Notes: generated by a model from the sequence alone, not told the origin. 64,000 bases of DNA from JANMCE01 sp963791625 (GCA_963791625.1 CAWBTA010000015.1:186001-250000), one strand, 5' to 3'. Numbered from the stretch's first letter, positions 46,288-55,871 are shown. Numbers and translations: made by a program.

Positions 46288-47484
46288 ATGTCGGCCACCC
46301 CGGCGGCACCCGGCCGCCGCAGTTTTGCCCGTTCCAGCAACGATCGAGTCTTGGCGGGCGTAGCGGCGGGCATCGCCACCCGCTGGGGTGTGGATGCCCT
46401 CGCCGTTCGAGCCGCATTCGTTCTGCTGTCGGTGGCAGGCGGTGCCGGCATCGCGCTCTATTTGATGGCTTTGGCCTTTGCGGAGACGCCGACCCAAACT
46501 CCCCTTGCGGCGGCAACGGTGGCAACTACTCGGCGTTCGTGGGCAGTGCTGTGCTTCACACTGGCGGCGTTGTTCATTTTGCGCCGACTCCATGTGTGGG
46601 TCGGTGACGCACTGGCCTGGCCCATTGCGTTGCTGGTAGCCGGTTCGCTTGTGGTGTGGTTGCGACGGCCAGACTCCGCAGCCGAAGCGCGTCGCATCAC
46701 CAAGTTGGTGCGCAATCCCCCACCCCTTCCGCGAGTCATTCTAGGGTTGGCGTTGAGTGTGATCGGCATCGCGCTTCTCACCATCACCACCGGGTCCTCT
46801 TCCCAAATTGGCGGTGTGATCGCAGCAGCGAGCGCGGTCATCGTCGGGCTGGTGCTGACCGCCGGGCCGTGGGTGTTGAAGGTCGGGCGAGAGCTTTCCG
46901 ACGAACGACGCGAACGTATTCGTGGCGAAGAACGAGCAGAGCTTTCCGCTCACCTGCATGACTCTGTGCTGCAGACCCTGACGCTCATTCAGCGACAGGC
47001 CGACGACCCAGATGCCATCGTGAAACTGGCGCGTCAGCAGGAGCACGAATTGCGTGACTGGCTCTACGGTCGCACGACTCCCGGCGAGGCAACCGTCCGC
47101 GGCGAGATGGAGGCAGTGGCGCGTGACGTTGAGGCAAGGCACGGTGTGACGATTGAAACGGTGCATGTCGGTGATCGACCGCTTGACCAAGCCACTCGCG
47201 CCTTGAGCGAAGCCACCCGCGAGGCACTGGTGAACGCCGCCAAGCATGCGGGCGTCGCGACCGTTTCGCTCTACGTTGAGAACACTCCGGAGGCCACGAC
47301 GGTGTTCGTGCGCGACAGGGGATGCGGCTTCGAGCCGACTGCAGTATCCGATGATCGCGCCGGCATTCGCGAGTCGATCCGCGGCCGCTTGACCCGACTG
47401 GGCGGAACATCAGAGATTGCATCCACACCGGGCGAAGGCACCGAAGTCGAAATGCACCTGCCTCGCTCACGGAGCGACGCATGA
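46288..47484 (+). CDS. PspC-domain sensor histidine kinase (LiaS/NarX-like)
   Basis: 398 residues. The N-terminal PspC domain (RSFARSSNDRVLAGVAAGIATRWGVDALAVRAAFVLLSVAGG) is fused to several membrane helices. A HisKA_3 dimerisation box follows, with phospho-acceptor H224 in SAHLHDSVLQTL. The HATPase has LSEATREALVNAAKHAG, VRDRGCGFEP and SIRGRLTRLGG. It senses membrane state and phosphorylates the regulator encoded next. The end overlaps that gene (ATGA). Confidence 0.9.
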   Translation: MSATPAAPGRRSFARSSNDRVLAGVAAGIATRWGVDALAVRAAFVLLSVAGGAGIALYLMALAFAETPTQTPLAAATVATTRRSWAVLCFTLAALFILRRLHVWVGDALAWPIALLVAGSLVVWLRRPDSAAEARRITKLVRNPPPLPRVILGLALSVIGIALLTITTGSSSQIGGVIAAASAVIVGLVLTAGPWVLKVGRELSDERRERIRGEERAELSAHLHDSVLQTLTLIQRQADDPDAIVKLARQQEHELRDWLYGRTTPGEATVRGEMEAVARDVEARHGVTIETVHVGDRPLDQATRALSEATREALVNAAKHAGVATVSLYVENTPEATTVFVRDRGCGFEPTAVSDDRAGIRESIRGRLTRLGGTSEIASTPGEGTEVEMHLPRSRSDA

Positions 47485-48115
47485 TCCGGGTCGTGCTGGT
47501 GGACGACCACGGGCTGTTCCGTGCCGGTGTTCGCGCCGAGCTCGAAGGCCGAGTCGATGTGGTCGGTGAGGCGGCTGATGCAACCTCGGCCATTGCAGTG
47601 ATCACCGAACACAAGCCCGACGTCGTCCTGCTCGATGTGCACATGCCAGGAGGCGGGGGCGCGCTCGTGCCACCGGCCGTGCACGAGACCGAGCCCGGCG
47701 TGCGGTTTCTCGCACTGTCGGTCAGCGACGTGCCCGAGGACGTGATCGCGGTCATTCGCGCCGGGGCCCGCGGGTACGTCACCAAAAACATCGCCACCGA
47801 CGACCTGATTGATGCGATTGAACGAGTCAACGCCGGCGACGCGGTTTTTCGCCGCGCCTGGCCGGTTTCGTCCTTGATGCTTTTTCTTCAGCACCCAGCC
47901 CGGTTACCGACGACGAAATGGATCGCCTTTCGCCCCGGGAGAAGGAGGTGCTGCAGCTGATCGCCCGTGGCTACACCTATCGCGAAATCGCCAGCCGATT
48001 ATTTCTGTCGGTAAAGACCGTCGAGACGCACGTGTCGGCGGTGTTGCGGAAACTCCAACTCTCCAACCGCCACGAATTGACCGCCTGGGCCGCCCGGCGG
48101 AACCTGTTGGAGTGA
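47481..48115 (+). pseudogene. NarL/LuxR-type response regulator, split by a one-base deletion in a T-run
   Basis: The receiver half (MIRVVLVDDHGLFRAGVRAEL, phospho-acceptor D52 in LLDVHMPG, GYVTKNI) is in one frame up to GDAVF. The rest is in another: SPRLAGFVLDAF, then MDRLSPREKEVLQLIARGY and the LuxR helix-turn-helix EIASRLFLSVKTVETHVSAVLRKL. Adding one T to the T5 run at 47845-47849 restores a ~212-residue protein. A homopolymer indel of this kind points to sequencing error or slippage. It is the partner of the PspC kinase, translationally coupled to it. Confidence 0.85.
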
Positions 48116-48194
48116 CAAACGATCGACCTTGAGGCTCCATGCGGAGCTGTTTGCTGGTTAAACTTGTACGAACAGTCCAAATAAGGGGAGACAT

Positions 48195-49343
48195 ATGCAG
48201 ACATCCAAGAAGGTCGCGCTTAGCGGCCTCGGCATCATTCTTGCCATGACCGCAGCAGCCTGCGGCTCAAGCAAAACCACCACGGCACCTGCCGCCACCA
48301 CCGCCGCTGGGGCGGCAACAACCGCCGCAGCAACGGCTACCACGGCTGCTGCCGCAACCACCGCGGCGCCAGCGGCTGGCGCAACCACAGCGGCCCCCGC
48401 TGCTGGTGGCGGAGCCAAGAAGATGGCCATCCTGTTTGACCTAAAGGGTCGCGGCGACAAGAGCTTCAACGACTCGGCGGCCATTGGCCTCGATAAGGCG
48501 AAGAAGGAATTCGGTTACACCGTTACCGAGCAGGTCCGTACCGGCACCGACGCAGCCGAACAGCTGAAGTTGGCCGTTGACGCCAAGAACGACCTCATCA
48601 TCGGCGTCGGCTTCGCCTGGGCCGAGGAGATGGAAAAGACCGCCCTGGCCAACCCCAACATCAAGTTCGGTATCGTCGACTCAACGATCGAGAAAGCAAC
48701 CAACGTGTCTGGCCTGGTCTTCAAGGCCAACGAAGGCTCTTATCTCGTCGGTGTTGCCGCCGGTCTCAAGTCGAAGGCCAAGCACGTCGGCTTCATCGGC
48801 GGTGTTGACATTCCTCTTATCCAGGACTTCGCCGTTGGTTTCGAAGCAGGCGCAAAGTCGGTTGACCCGGCCATGAAGGTCGACATGAAGTACATCTCGC
48901 CCGCCGGTGACTTCTCTGGCTTCGGCGATCCGGCGAAGGCCAAGACCATCGCGCTCTCGCAGTACGAGGGTGGCGCCGATGTGGTGTACCACGCTGCTGG
49001 CGGTTCGGGTGACGGCCTCTTTGGTGCGGCCAAGGAATTCAGTGCCAAGGGCTCGAAGGTGTGGGCCATCGGCGTCGACTCCGACCAGGCCACCACGGTC
49101 AACCCCGACCTGGCCCCGTTCATCCTCACCTCGATGATCAAGCACGTTGACGTTGCGGTGTACGAGACCATGAAGGCTGCGGCCGGTGGCTCGTTCAAGG
49201 GTGGCGTTCGGGTGTTCGCCGCCAAGGACGGCGGCGTCGACTACTCCACCACCGGTGGCTTCGTCGATGACATCAAGGCCAAGCTTGATGCAGCGAAAGC
49301 CGACATTGCTTCTGGAAAGATCACTGTTCCCAGCAAGGGCTGA
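48195..49343 (+). CDS. BMP-family nucleoside-binding lipoprotein
   Basis: 382 residues. AGGGGAG lies before the ATG. The lipoprotein signal ends MTAAAC (C23), followed by an Ala/Thr-rich linker to about residue 75. The Bmp/PnrA/Med solute-binding domain is clear: AILFDLKGRGDKSFNDSAAIGLDKAKKEFG, IIGVGFAWAEEMEK, FKANEGSYLVGVAAGLKSK, IGGVDIPLIQDFAVGFEAGAK and WAIGVDSDQ. These proteins bind purine and pyrimidine nucleosides for the ABC transporter encoded next. Confidence 0.92.
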   Translation: MQTSKKVALSGLGIILAMTAAACGSSKTTTAPAATTAAGAATTAAATATTAAAATTAAPAAGATTAAPAAGGGAKKMAILFDLKGRGDKSFNDSAAIGLDKAKKEFGYTVTEQVRTGTDAAEQLKLAVDAKNDLIIGVGFAWAEEMEKTALANPNIKFGIVDSTIEKATNVSGLVFKANEGSYLVGVAAGLKSKAKHVGFIGGVDIPLIQDFAVGFEAGAKSVDPAMKVDMKYISPAGDFSGFGDPAKAKTIALSQYEGGADVVYHAAGGSGDGLFGAAKEFSAKGSKVWAIGVDSDQATTVNPDLAPFILTSMIKHVDVAVYETMKAAAGGSFKGGVRVFAAKDGGVDYSTTGGFVDDIKAKLDAAKADIASGKITVPSKG

Positions 49344-49367
49344 CGAATACCGAGTAAAACTACGGTC

Positions 49368-50942
49368 GTGACTAACGACCGACCTGGGGGCGTCGGCAGC
49401 GCTGCCGACGCCCCTTCTGTATCTCCGGCCATTCAACTGGTCGACATTGTGAAGCGTTTCCCCGGCGTGGTTGCCAACGACGGCGTGAACCTCACGGTGC
49501 GTCCCGGCACTATTCACGCCTTGGTCGGAGAGAACGGCGCCGGCAAATCAACGGTGATGAAGATCCTCTACGGCGCGCAAAAGCCCGATGAAGGTCACAT
49601 CATCGTCAACGGCGCAGAGCAGCACTTCAAGAGCCCGAAGGACGCCATCAACCACGGGATCGGCATGGTGTTCCAGCACTTCATGCTGGCCGACAACCTC
49701 ACGGTGTGGGAGAACGTCATCCTCGGGTCCGAACCCATGAGTGGTGTGCAGCTAAACGACCGCAAGGCCAAGAGCGACATTGCTGCGTTGGCCAAAGCCA
49801 ACGGCATGAACATCGACCCCGAGGACTACGTGAGCGACCTCGGCGTCGGAGAACGCCAACGAGTAGAGATTCTGAAAGTGCTCTACCGCGGTGCCCGCAT
49901 CATCATCCTCGACGAGCCAACAGCCGTGCTCGTACCGCAGGAAGTGGACGAGCTCTTTGATTCACTGCGTGAACTCACGGCCCAGGGCGTCACTATCGTG
50001 TTCATCTCGCACAAGCTTGACGAGGTGTTGTCGATAGCTGATGAGATCACCGTCATCCGCCGGGGCAAGACCGTTGGTACTACGAAACCAGCTGACGTCA
50101 CCGCACGCGACCTCGCCGAGATGATGGTAGGCAGCGAGCTACCCAGCCCCGAGACCCGCACCAGCACCGTCACCACCGACGTGGCGCTTGATGTCGTTGA
50201 CCTTACCTTGGCCGGAGCGGCGGGCAGCCGCCCCACACTGTCCAACATTTCGTTCACCGTTCACAAGGGGGAGATCGTCGGCATAGCCGGGGTTGAAGGC
50301 AACGGACAGACCGAACTGCTCGACCTCATCCTCGGCACGCACAAACCAACGTCGGGCCGCATCATGATGGCGGGCAGCGACCTCGCTCGAATCGATACCC
50401 GGGAACGCCGCGATATGGGGCTCGGCTTCATTCCTGAGGATCGTCAACGTGATGGATTGTTGCTTTCGCAACCACTTTGGGAAAACGTGATGCTCGGTTA
50501 TCAACACGCTCCGCCGTTTGCGAAGGGCCCTTGGATCGACCAGGGCGCGGCTCGAGAGCGGGCCGAACACGTGGTGAAGAACTACGACGTTCGCACACCC
50601 GGTGTCGACACGATGGCCCTCGCCCTTTCTGGTGGTAATCAACAAAAGCTGATCGTCGGGCGAGAGATGGAAAGCAAGCCTCGGGTACTTGTGGCCGCAC
50701 ACCCGACCCGTGGTATCGATGTCGGCGCTCAGGCCGCCGTGTGGGATTCGTTCCGAGACGCTCGCGAAGCGGGGCTTGCCATCTTGCTGGTCTCGGCCGA
50801 CCTTGAAGAACTGATCGGCCTTTCCGACACGCTGCTGGTCATGCTGCGGGGACGTATCGTGGCCAGACTCAACCCAGCCAGCGTCACCAAGAGCACGCTT
50901 GGCGAGTACATGACAGGGGCAAGGGGCGAAGAAGCAGCATGA
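49368..50942 (+). CDS. nucleoside ABC transporter ATPase (double ABC cassette)
   Basis: 524 residues from a GTG start. The first cassette has Walker A GENGAGKSTVMK, signature LGVGERQRVEI and Walker B IIILDEPTAVL. The second has a diverged P-loop (GVEGNGQTELLD) and signature LSGGNQQKLIVGRE, as usual for the RbsA/YufO class. It energises uptake of nucleosides with the BMP lipoprotein and two permeases. The stop overlaps the next ATG. Confidence 0.93.
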   Translation: MTNDRPGGVGSAADAPSVSPAIQLVDIVKRFPGVVANDGVNLTVRPGTIHALVGENGAGKSTVMKILYGAQKPDEGHIIVNGAEQHFKSPKDAINHGIGMVFQHFMLADNLTVWENVILGSEPMSGVQLNDRKAKSDIAALAKANGMNIDPEDYVSDLGVGERQRVEILKVLYRGARIIILDEPTAVLVPQEVDELFDSLRELTAQGVTIVFISHKLDEVLSIADEITVIRRGKTVGTTKPADVTARDLAEMMVGSELPSPETRTSTVTTDVALDVVDLTLAGAAGSRPTLSNISFTVHKGEIVGIAGVEGNGQTELLDLILGTHKPTSGRIMMAGSDLARIDTRERRDMGLGFIPEDRQRDGLLLSQPLWENVMLGYQHAPPFAKGPWIDQGAARERAEHVVKNYDVRTPGVDTMALALSGGNQQKLIVGREMESKPRVLVAAHPTRGIDVGAQAAVWDSFRDAREAGLAILLVSADLEELIGLSDTLLVMLRGRIVARLNPASVTKSTLGEYMTGARGEEAA

Positions 50943-52012
50943 ATCGCAAGACGCTGTACTCACTCGCCGCTCCCATCGCAGCCTTAGCGCTGGCCCTCAT
51001 TGTCACGTCGCTGGCTCTTCTCGCCGGAGGCCACAGTCCGCTCCTGGCCTTCAGCAAGATGTTGAAGTACTGCTTCTCGAAAGACTCCGGGGCCGTCATT
51101 GCGAACAAGAGCCTGCCGCTTTTCATTTCGGGCTTGGCCGTTGCGATCGGCTTCAAAATGAACGTCTTCAACATCGGCGTCGAAGGTCAGTATCGACTGG
51201 CCGCAATTCTGGCTGCCGCAGCCGGCGCACAAGTCAACCTGCCTGCTCCGCTTCACGTGCTCTTCATCATGGTCATCGCCATGGCCGTCGGTGCCGCATG
51301 GGCTGCTGTTGCCGGCATCTTGAACGTCACCCGCAACGTCAACATCGTGGTCGGAACCATCATGCTGAACGGTGTCGTGGCCAGCCTCTTGGGCTATTTG
51401 TTGAAACACATCGCCTCCGTGAAAGGAGGCATGCGATCCACCACAACCCTGCCGAAATCAGCCTGGTTCCCCGACCTGGTGCAATTCGGCAAAGGTTCGC
51501 GGGTGTACGCGTTTGTGCTGGTGGCTGCGCTGCTCGGTGTGATCTTTTCGATCGTCATCAATCGCACCCGATTCGGATTCGACCTGCGAGCATCCGGAGT
51601 GAACCCCGGAGCGGCGAGCGCATCAGGTGTGAACTCGAAAGCGATGGTCGTGAAAACGATGATGATTTCGGGCGGCATAGCCGGTCTTATCGGCATGCCG
51701 CTGCTGTTGAGTGACGCACACAAGTACACCCAGGAGTTCCCCACCGGTTTCGGCTTTGCCGGCATCGCCGTCGCCATCGTCGGCCGCTACCGGGCCGGTG
51801 GCGTGGCCCTCGCTGCTCTGCTGTTCGCCACCATTGAACGAGCCGCCCAGATCTTGCCGCAACTACCCACCGCACCGCCGAAGGAGATCGGCACGATCAT
51901 GCAAGGCACCATGATGCTCTCGGCCGTGGTGGCCTACGAGGTGGTCAGACGCTTCGGCGAAGCTGCGGCAATCAAAGACGCGGCAGCACGGGCCGAAGTG
52001 GTGCCGGCATGA
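50939..52012 (+). CDS. nucleoside ABC transporter permease 1 (YufP-like)
   Basis: 357 residues, about ten membrane helices (SLAAPIAALALALIVTSLALLAGG, PLFISGLAVAIGFKMNVFNIGVEGQY, IVVGTIMLNGVVASLLGYLL). The NIGVEGQ and FGFDLRASGVNPGAASASGVN motifs are typical of BPD_transp_2 permeases of nucleoside systems. Stop and next start overlap (ATGA). Confidence 0.93.
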   Translation: MNRKTLYSLAAPIAALALALIVTSLALLAGGHSPLLAFSKMLKYCFSKDSGAVIANKSLPLFISGLAVAIGFKMNVFNIGVEGQYRLAAILAAAAGAQVNLPAPLHVLFIMVIAMAVGAAWAAVAGILNVTRNVNIVVGTIMLNGVVASLLGYLLKHIASVKGGMRSTTTLPKSAWFPDLVQFGKGSRVYAFVLVAALLGVIFSIVINRTRFGFDLRASGVNPGAASASGVNSKAMVVKTMMISGGIAGLIGMPLLLSDAHKYTQEFPTGFGFAGIAVAIVGRYRAGGVALAALLFATIERAAQILPQLPTAPPKEIGTIMQGTMMLSAVVAYEVVRRFGEAAAIKDAAARAEVVPA

Positions 52013-53236
52013 AGTGGTTCAGCAACCTTCCAAAGAGTCGCCGAAACGTTCTCATTGCCGCTGATCGCCTTCATCGTGCTGTCAATCGTGCGGTGGGCGT
52101 CGGGCGAAAACGCGTTGACATCTCAGTTCACCATTGCGGTCACCATCACGGCTGCTATCCCGATCGCCATGGCTGGTCTCGGAGCCATGATGTCCGAGCG
52201 GTCCGGCATCATCAACCTCGGGGTCGAGGGCATGATGATTCTTGGCACCTGGTTCGCTGGTCTGTTCGGGTTCCACTGGGGCGCCTGGGCCGCTCTGGCC
52301 GGTGGCGCCATCGGCGGAGCCATCGGCGGAGCGCTACATGCCCTGGCCACCGTGACATTCGGGGTGGATCACACCATCTCCGGCATTGCGCTGAACACCT
52401 TGGCGTTCGGCTGGACGAGGTTTCTTTCCGCGGCGTACTTCAAGGGTCGTGGTGCGGGGTCAGAGACAAACTCTCCTGGCTTCGATTCCGGCAAGACCAT
52501 TGTCATTCCCGGTCTTGGCCCGAAGGGACCGCTGGCCGTCCTCGAAAAGAAGCACTGGCCGATCGTGAGTGACTTCTGCGGTTTGATCCGCGGGCTGCTC
52601 GCCGAGTGGACGTTCTATCGAGCGGTCGCGTTTTTGCTCATTCCGCTCGTGGCCTTCGTCATCTTCCGCACCAAGTTCGGGTTGCGCTTGCGCTCGTCGG
52701 GTGAGAAGCCGTCGGCCGCAGATTCCCTCGGCGTGGCGGTGAACAAGATCCGTTACCTGGCCGTGATGCTGTCGGGTTCTCTCGCCGGGGTAGGCGGCGC
52801 AATTCTTGTGCTCAACAACAACGGTGGATACCAGGAAGCGCAAACAGCCAATCGCGGCTTCCTCGGAATTGCCGCCATGATTTTCGGAAACTGGCGACCC
52901 GCCGGTGTCGCGGCAGGGTCGCTGCTCTTCGGATTCTTCGACAGCCTGCAGCTCACCTCGGTCGGTGCAGTCCGCGGGCTGTACCTAGCCGGCGTCGTAG
53001 CTGCTGTCGTGGCTGGCTATCTGGCTCTTCGCCGACGATCGCAACGCCTCCTTGCCGGTATGGTGCTTATCGGCGCAAGCCTGTTCACGGCTTTCATCAC
53101 CAAGTTCAAGCTTGATGACGACATCGTGAAGGGCCTCCCGTACCTTGCGACGCTCGTAGTGCTCACCATCTTCAGCCGACGACTTCGTCCGCCTGCTGCT
53201 GCAGGTCTCCCGTGGCGCAAGGGTCAGACCACGTGA
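52009..53236 (+). CDS. nucleoside ABC transporter permease 2 (YufQ-like), probable frameshift near the start
   Basis: The main frame begins without an ATG: its first usable codon is TTG 52055 (LPLIAFIVLSIVRWASG), already inside the first membrane helix and lacking a ribosome site. The expected start is ATG 52009, overlapping the previous stop, in a neighbouring frame (MKWFSNLPKSRRNVLI). Skipping one base near 52055-52058 joins the two into a sensible N-terminus: basic residues, then helix one. The remainder has the family motifs GAMMSERSGIINLGVEGMMILG and TKFGLRLRSSGEKPSAADSLG, and about nine helices. It partners permease 1. Confidence 0.85.
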
Positions 53237-53634
53237 TCGATTGGCCTCAGCTGCACGCGGCCGCTGCCGACGCGGCTACGCGTAGTTACAGCCCGTACTC
53301 GCACTACCCGGTTGGCGCTGCGGCCCTAGTCGATGATGGTCGAGTCATCTCCGGCTGCAACGTCGAAAACGCGAGTTACGGCCTGACGTTGTGCGCCGAG
53401 TGCAGCCTGATCTCTGCGTTGCACATGACGGGCGGCGGTCGGCTGATCGCCGTCGTTACGTGCACCCTCGACCCCGGGTCGGGCAAGCCGAGGCCGGTCA
53501 TGCCGTGCGGCCGTTGTCGACAGTTGTTGTGGGAGCACGGCGGCGCCGATTGCCTGCTCAACGGTAACGGTCTCATACAGCCGATGAGCGATGTGCTCCC
53601 CGGCGCTTTCGACCGCAGCGAACTCTCCACGTAG
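53233..53634 (+). CDS. cdd: cytidine deaminase
   Basis: 133 residues from the GTG overlapping the permease stop (GTG 53212 is possible). Zinc site: C54-A-E56 in GLTLCAECSLISA, and C92/C95 in PCGRCRQLLWE. The nucleoside-binding stretch is SYSPYSHYPVGAA and GCNVENASYG. It turns cytidine or deoxycytidine into uridine forms after uptake by the transporter it is coupled with. Confidence 0.93.
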   Translation: MIDWPQLHAAAADAATRSYSPYSHYPVGAAALVDDGRVISGCNVENASYGLTLCAECSLISALHMTGGGRLIAVVTCTLDPGSGKPRPVMPCGRCRQLLWEHGGADCLLNGNGLIQPMSDVLPGAFDRSELST

Positions 53635-53687
53635 GGCTGCTCCTGGTCACCCGTGCGAGTTCGGCGAGGTACCACTACCCTCTTGGC

Positions 53688-54761
53688 ATGACGACGCCGA
53701 CCGACGAGCTTCTTCGCCACGCCCCGAAGGTGCTGCTGCACGATCATCTTGACGGCGGTCTGCGACCCGAGACCGTCATCGAACTGGCCGCCGAATACGG
53801 CTACAAGGATCTACCCACCACCGACGTCACCGACTTAAAGAAGTGGTTCCACCGCGGCGCCAAACGAAATGACCTTGTGCTCTACCTTGAGACGTTCGCT
53901 CACACCTGCGGCGTCATGCAACACAGGGACGCCATCGAGCGAGTGGCCTTTGAGTGTGCTCAAGACCTAGCCGCAGACGGTTGTGTGTACGCCGAAGTGC
54001 GCTTCGCCCCCGAACTCGCGACGGAGAAGGGCCTGACTCTTGACGAAGTGGTGGAAGCGGTCACCGCCGGCTTTACCCGCGGCGCGGCAGGCGCTCCGCT
54101 GACGATCTATGCGTTGCTCTGCGCCATGCGAACGGCGGCTCGCAGCACCGAGATCGCCGAACTGGCCGTGCGCTGGCGCGATCGTGGCGTGGTCGGTTTC
54201 GACATTGCCGGAGCTGAAGCCGGGCATCCGCCCACCCGCCATCTGGACGCGTTCCAGTACGTGAAGCAGCAGAACTTTCACGCCACTATCCACGCCGGCG
54301 AGGCGTTCGGCTTGCCGTCTATTTGGGAGGCGGTGCAGTGGTGCGGTGCCGAACGGCTCGGACATGGCGTGCGCATTGTGGACGACATCACCATGCACGA
54401 AGACGGCACGGCCACCCTCGGCCAGTTGGCCACCTACATCCGCGACCGCCGTATTCCCCTCGAGCTGTGCCCAACCTCAAACGTGAACACGGGCGTGTGT
54501 GCGTCCATTGCCGATCACCCCATCAACATGCTGCGCAAGCTGCGCTTCCGAGTGACCGTCAACACCGATAACCGCTTGATGAGCGCGACCTCCATGACGA
54601 ATGAATTCATCCAGCTTCGAGATGCGTTCGGCTACGACTACACCGACTTCCAGTGGCTCACGGTGAACGCCATGAAGAGCGCGTTCGCACACTTCGAAGA
54701 GCGCCTCACCATTATCGACAGCCAGATCAAACCGGGTTACGCCAAACTGCGAGCCGAATAG
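53688..54761 (+). CDS. add: adenosine deaminase
   Basis: 357 residues. Zinc ligands H18 and H20 (LLHDHLDGG), H202 with catalytic E205 (IHAGEAFG), H226 (RLGHGVRI) and D294 (VNTDNRLMS). It deaminates adenosine or deoxyadenosine to the inosine forms. It completes the nucleoside salvage set with cdd and the transporter. The stop shares one base with the next start. Confidence 0.94.
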   Translation: MTTPTDELLRHAPKVLLHDHLDGGLRPETVIELAAEYGYKDLPTTDVTDLKKWFHRGAKRNDLVLYLETFAHTCGVMQHRDAIERVAFECAQDLAADGCVYAEVRFAPELATEKGLTLDEVVEAVTAGFTRGAAGAPLTIYALLCAMRTAARSTEIAELAVRWRDRGVVGFDIAGAEAGHPPTRHLDAFQYVKQQNFHATIHAGEAFGLPSIWEAVQWCGAERLGHGVRIVDDITMHEDGTATLGQLATYIRDRRIPLELCPTSNVNTGVCASIADHPINMLRKLRFRVTVNTDNRLMSATSMTNEFIQLRDAFGYDYTDFQWLTVNAMKSAFAHFEERLTIIDSQIKPGYAKLRAE

Positions 54762-55054
54762 TGGTCGTTGAGTTCCTTACGTTTCGCGTTGACCCACGCG
54801 AGCAGGCAGAGTGGTTGCCGGTGGAGGAACAGACCTGGAGCCGGTTTCTCGAACAGCAGCCCGGCTTCATCCGCAAGGAGATGTGGACCAACCGGGAAGA
54901 TGCGTGGGAGGTCCACGCCGTCATCTGGTGGGAAACCCAAGAGCAATGGTTCTCGATCACATCGGCGAAGGTGGCCGAGATCGACGCCACCATGGCCGCT
55001 TGGTTTCGTGAAGCAACGAGCATGCGCATCTTTGACGTCGCCCGCCAAAGCTGA
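54761..55054 (+). CDS. TIGR03792-like small protein
   Basis: 97 residues from a GTG at 54761. The pattern VVEFLTFRVDPREQAEWLPVEEQTWSRFLEQQPGF..KEMW..WEVHAVIWWETQEQW matches the small alpha-beta family known as TIGR03792 (ferredoxin-like, monooxygenase-related fold). Function is unknown. It overlaps the add stop by one base, which suggests co-translation. Confidence 0.7.
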   Translation: MVVEFLTFRVDPREQAEWLPVEEQTWSRFLEQQPGFIRKEMWTNREDAWEVHAVIWWETQEQWFSITSAKVAEIDATMAAWFREATSMRIFDVARQS

Positions 55055-55075
55055 CCTCGCGGTAGCGTTGCGTCG

Positions 55076-55855
55076 GTGGAAAGCGACTGGGCTACAGGCC
55101 TGAGCGAGGACGACATCGCCCGCACGCTTCTCGCGGCTCGAGTCGATCAGCGGACGCTTCCGCCGATCTCGGCGTCGGGTGAACTTCCACTTGAGCGGGC
55201 CTATGCCATCCAGCAGTGTGGAACGAACCGCCGGCTCGCCGACGGCCAGCGCATCATCGGTTGGAAGCTGGGCTACACCTCCATCGCGATGCGCGAACAG
55301 ATGGGCGTTTCGGAGCCGAACTTCGGCCCACTGTTCAGCTCGATGGTGGTGCGCGACTACGACGATGTGGGCAACCGATTCACCCAGCCGAAGGTCGAGC
55401 CGGAGATAGCGGTCGTGATGGGCCGTGACATAACCGACCCGAGCCAAGTCCGTGGCGCAGTGGTCGCTGCGTACGCATGCTTGGAAATCGTCGACTCCGT
55501 CTTCACCGACTACAAGTTCACACTTGCCGACAACACCGCTGACGGCTCGTCGGCTGCTGGTGTGGTGTGCGGTCTCAGCCTGCCTTCGATCGATCTCGCG
55601 GCGGTCGAAGTCGACCTCATGCGCGATGACGAAGTGATCGCCACTGCTACCGGCGCCGCCGCGTCGGGCGACCCGCTCGCCGGCGTCGAGTGGCTCGCCG
55701 AACAGTTGCTTGCCCGGGGCGAACAACTGCACATTGGTGACTTCGTGATCACCGGCGGGCTGACCAAGGCATGCGATCTTCCATCTGGCAGCAAGGTGGA
55801 AGGTCGATTCACGAGCGTCGACGGTATCGCCAGCGCGACGGTACGCCGGTCGTAA
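55076..55855 (+). CDS. MhpD-like 2-oxopent-4-enoate hydratase / 4-oxalocrotonate decarboxylase family
   Basis: 259 residues from GTG. Family features: ERAYAIQQCGTNRRLADGQRIIGWKLGYTS, PNFGPLFSSMV, KVEPEIAVVMGRDI (metal-binding Glu residues) and YACLEIVDSVFTDYKF. ITGGLTKACDL with GSKVEGRF closes the fold. Members hydrate or decarboxylate intermediates of aromatic meta-cleavage. No other meta-pathway gene is in the window. Confidence 0.88.
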   Translation: MESDWATGLSEDDIARTLLAARVDQRTLPPISASGELPLERAYAIQQCGTNRRLADGQRIIGWKLGYTSIAMREQMGVSEPNFGPLFSSMVVRDYDDVGNRFTQPKVEPEIAVVMGRDITDPSQVRGAVVAAYACLEIVDSVFTDYKFTLADNTADGSSAAGVVCGLSLPSIDLAAVEVDLMRDDEVIATATGAAASGDPLAGVEWLAEQLLARGEQLHIGDFVITGGLTKACDLPSGSKVEGRFTSVDGIASATVRRS

Positions 55856-55871
55856 CGTCCAGCAAAGTGCG

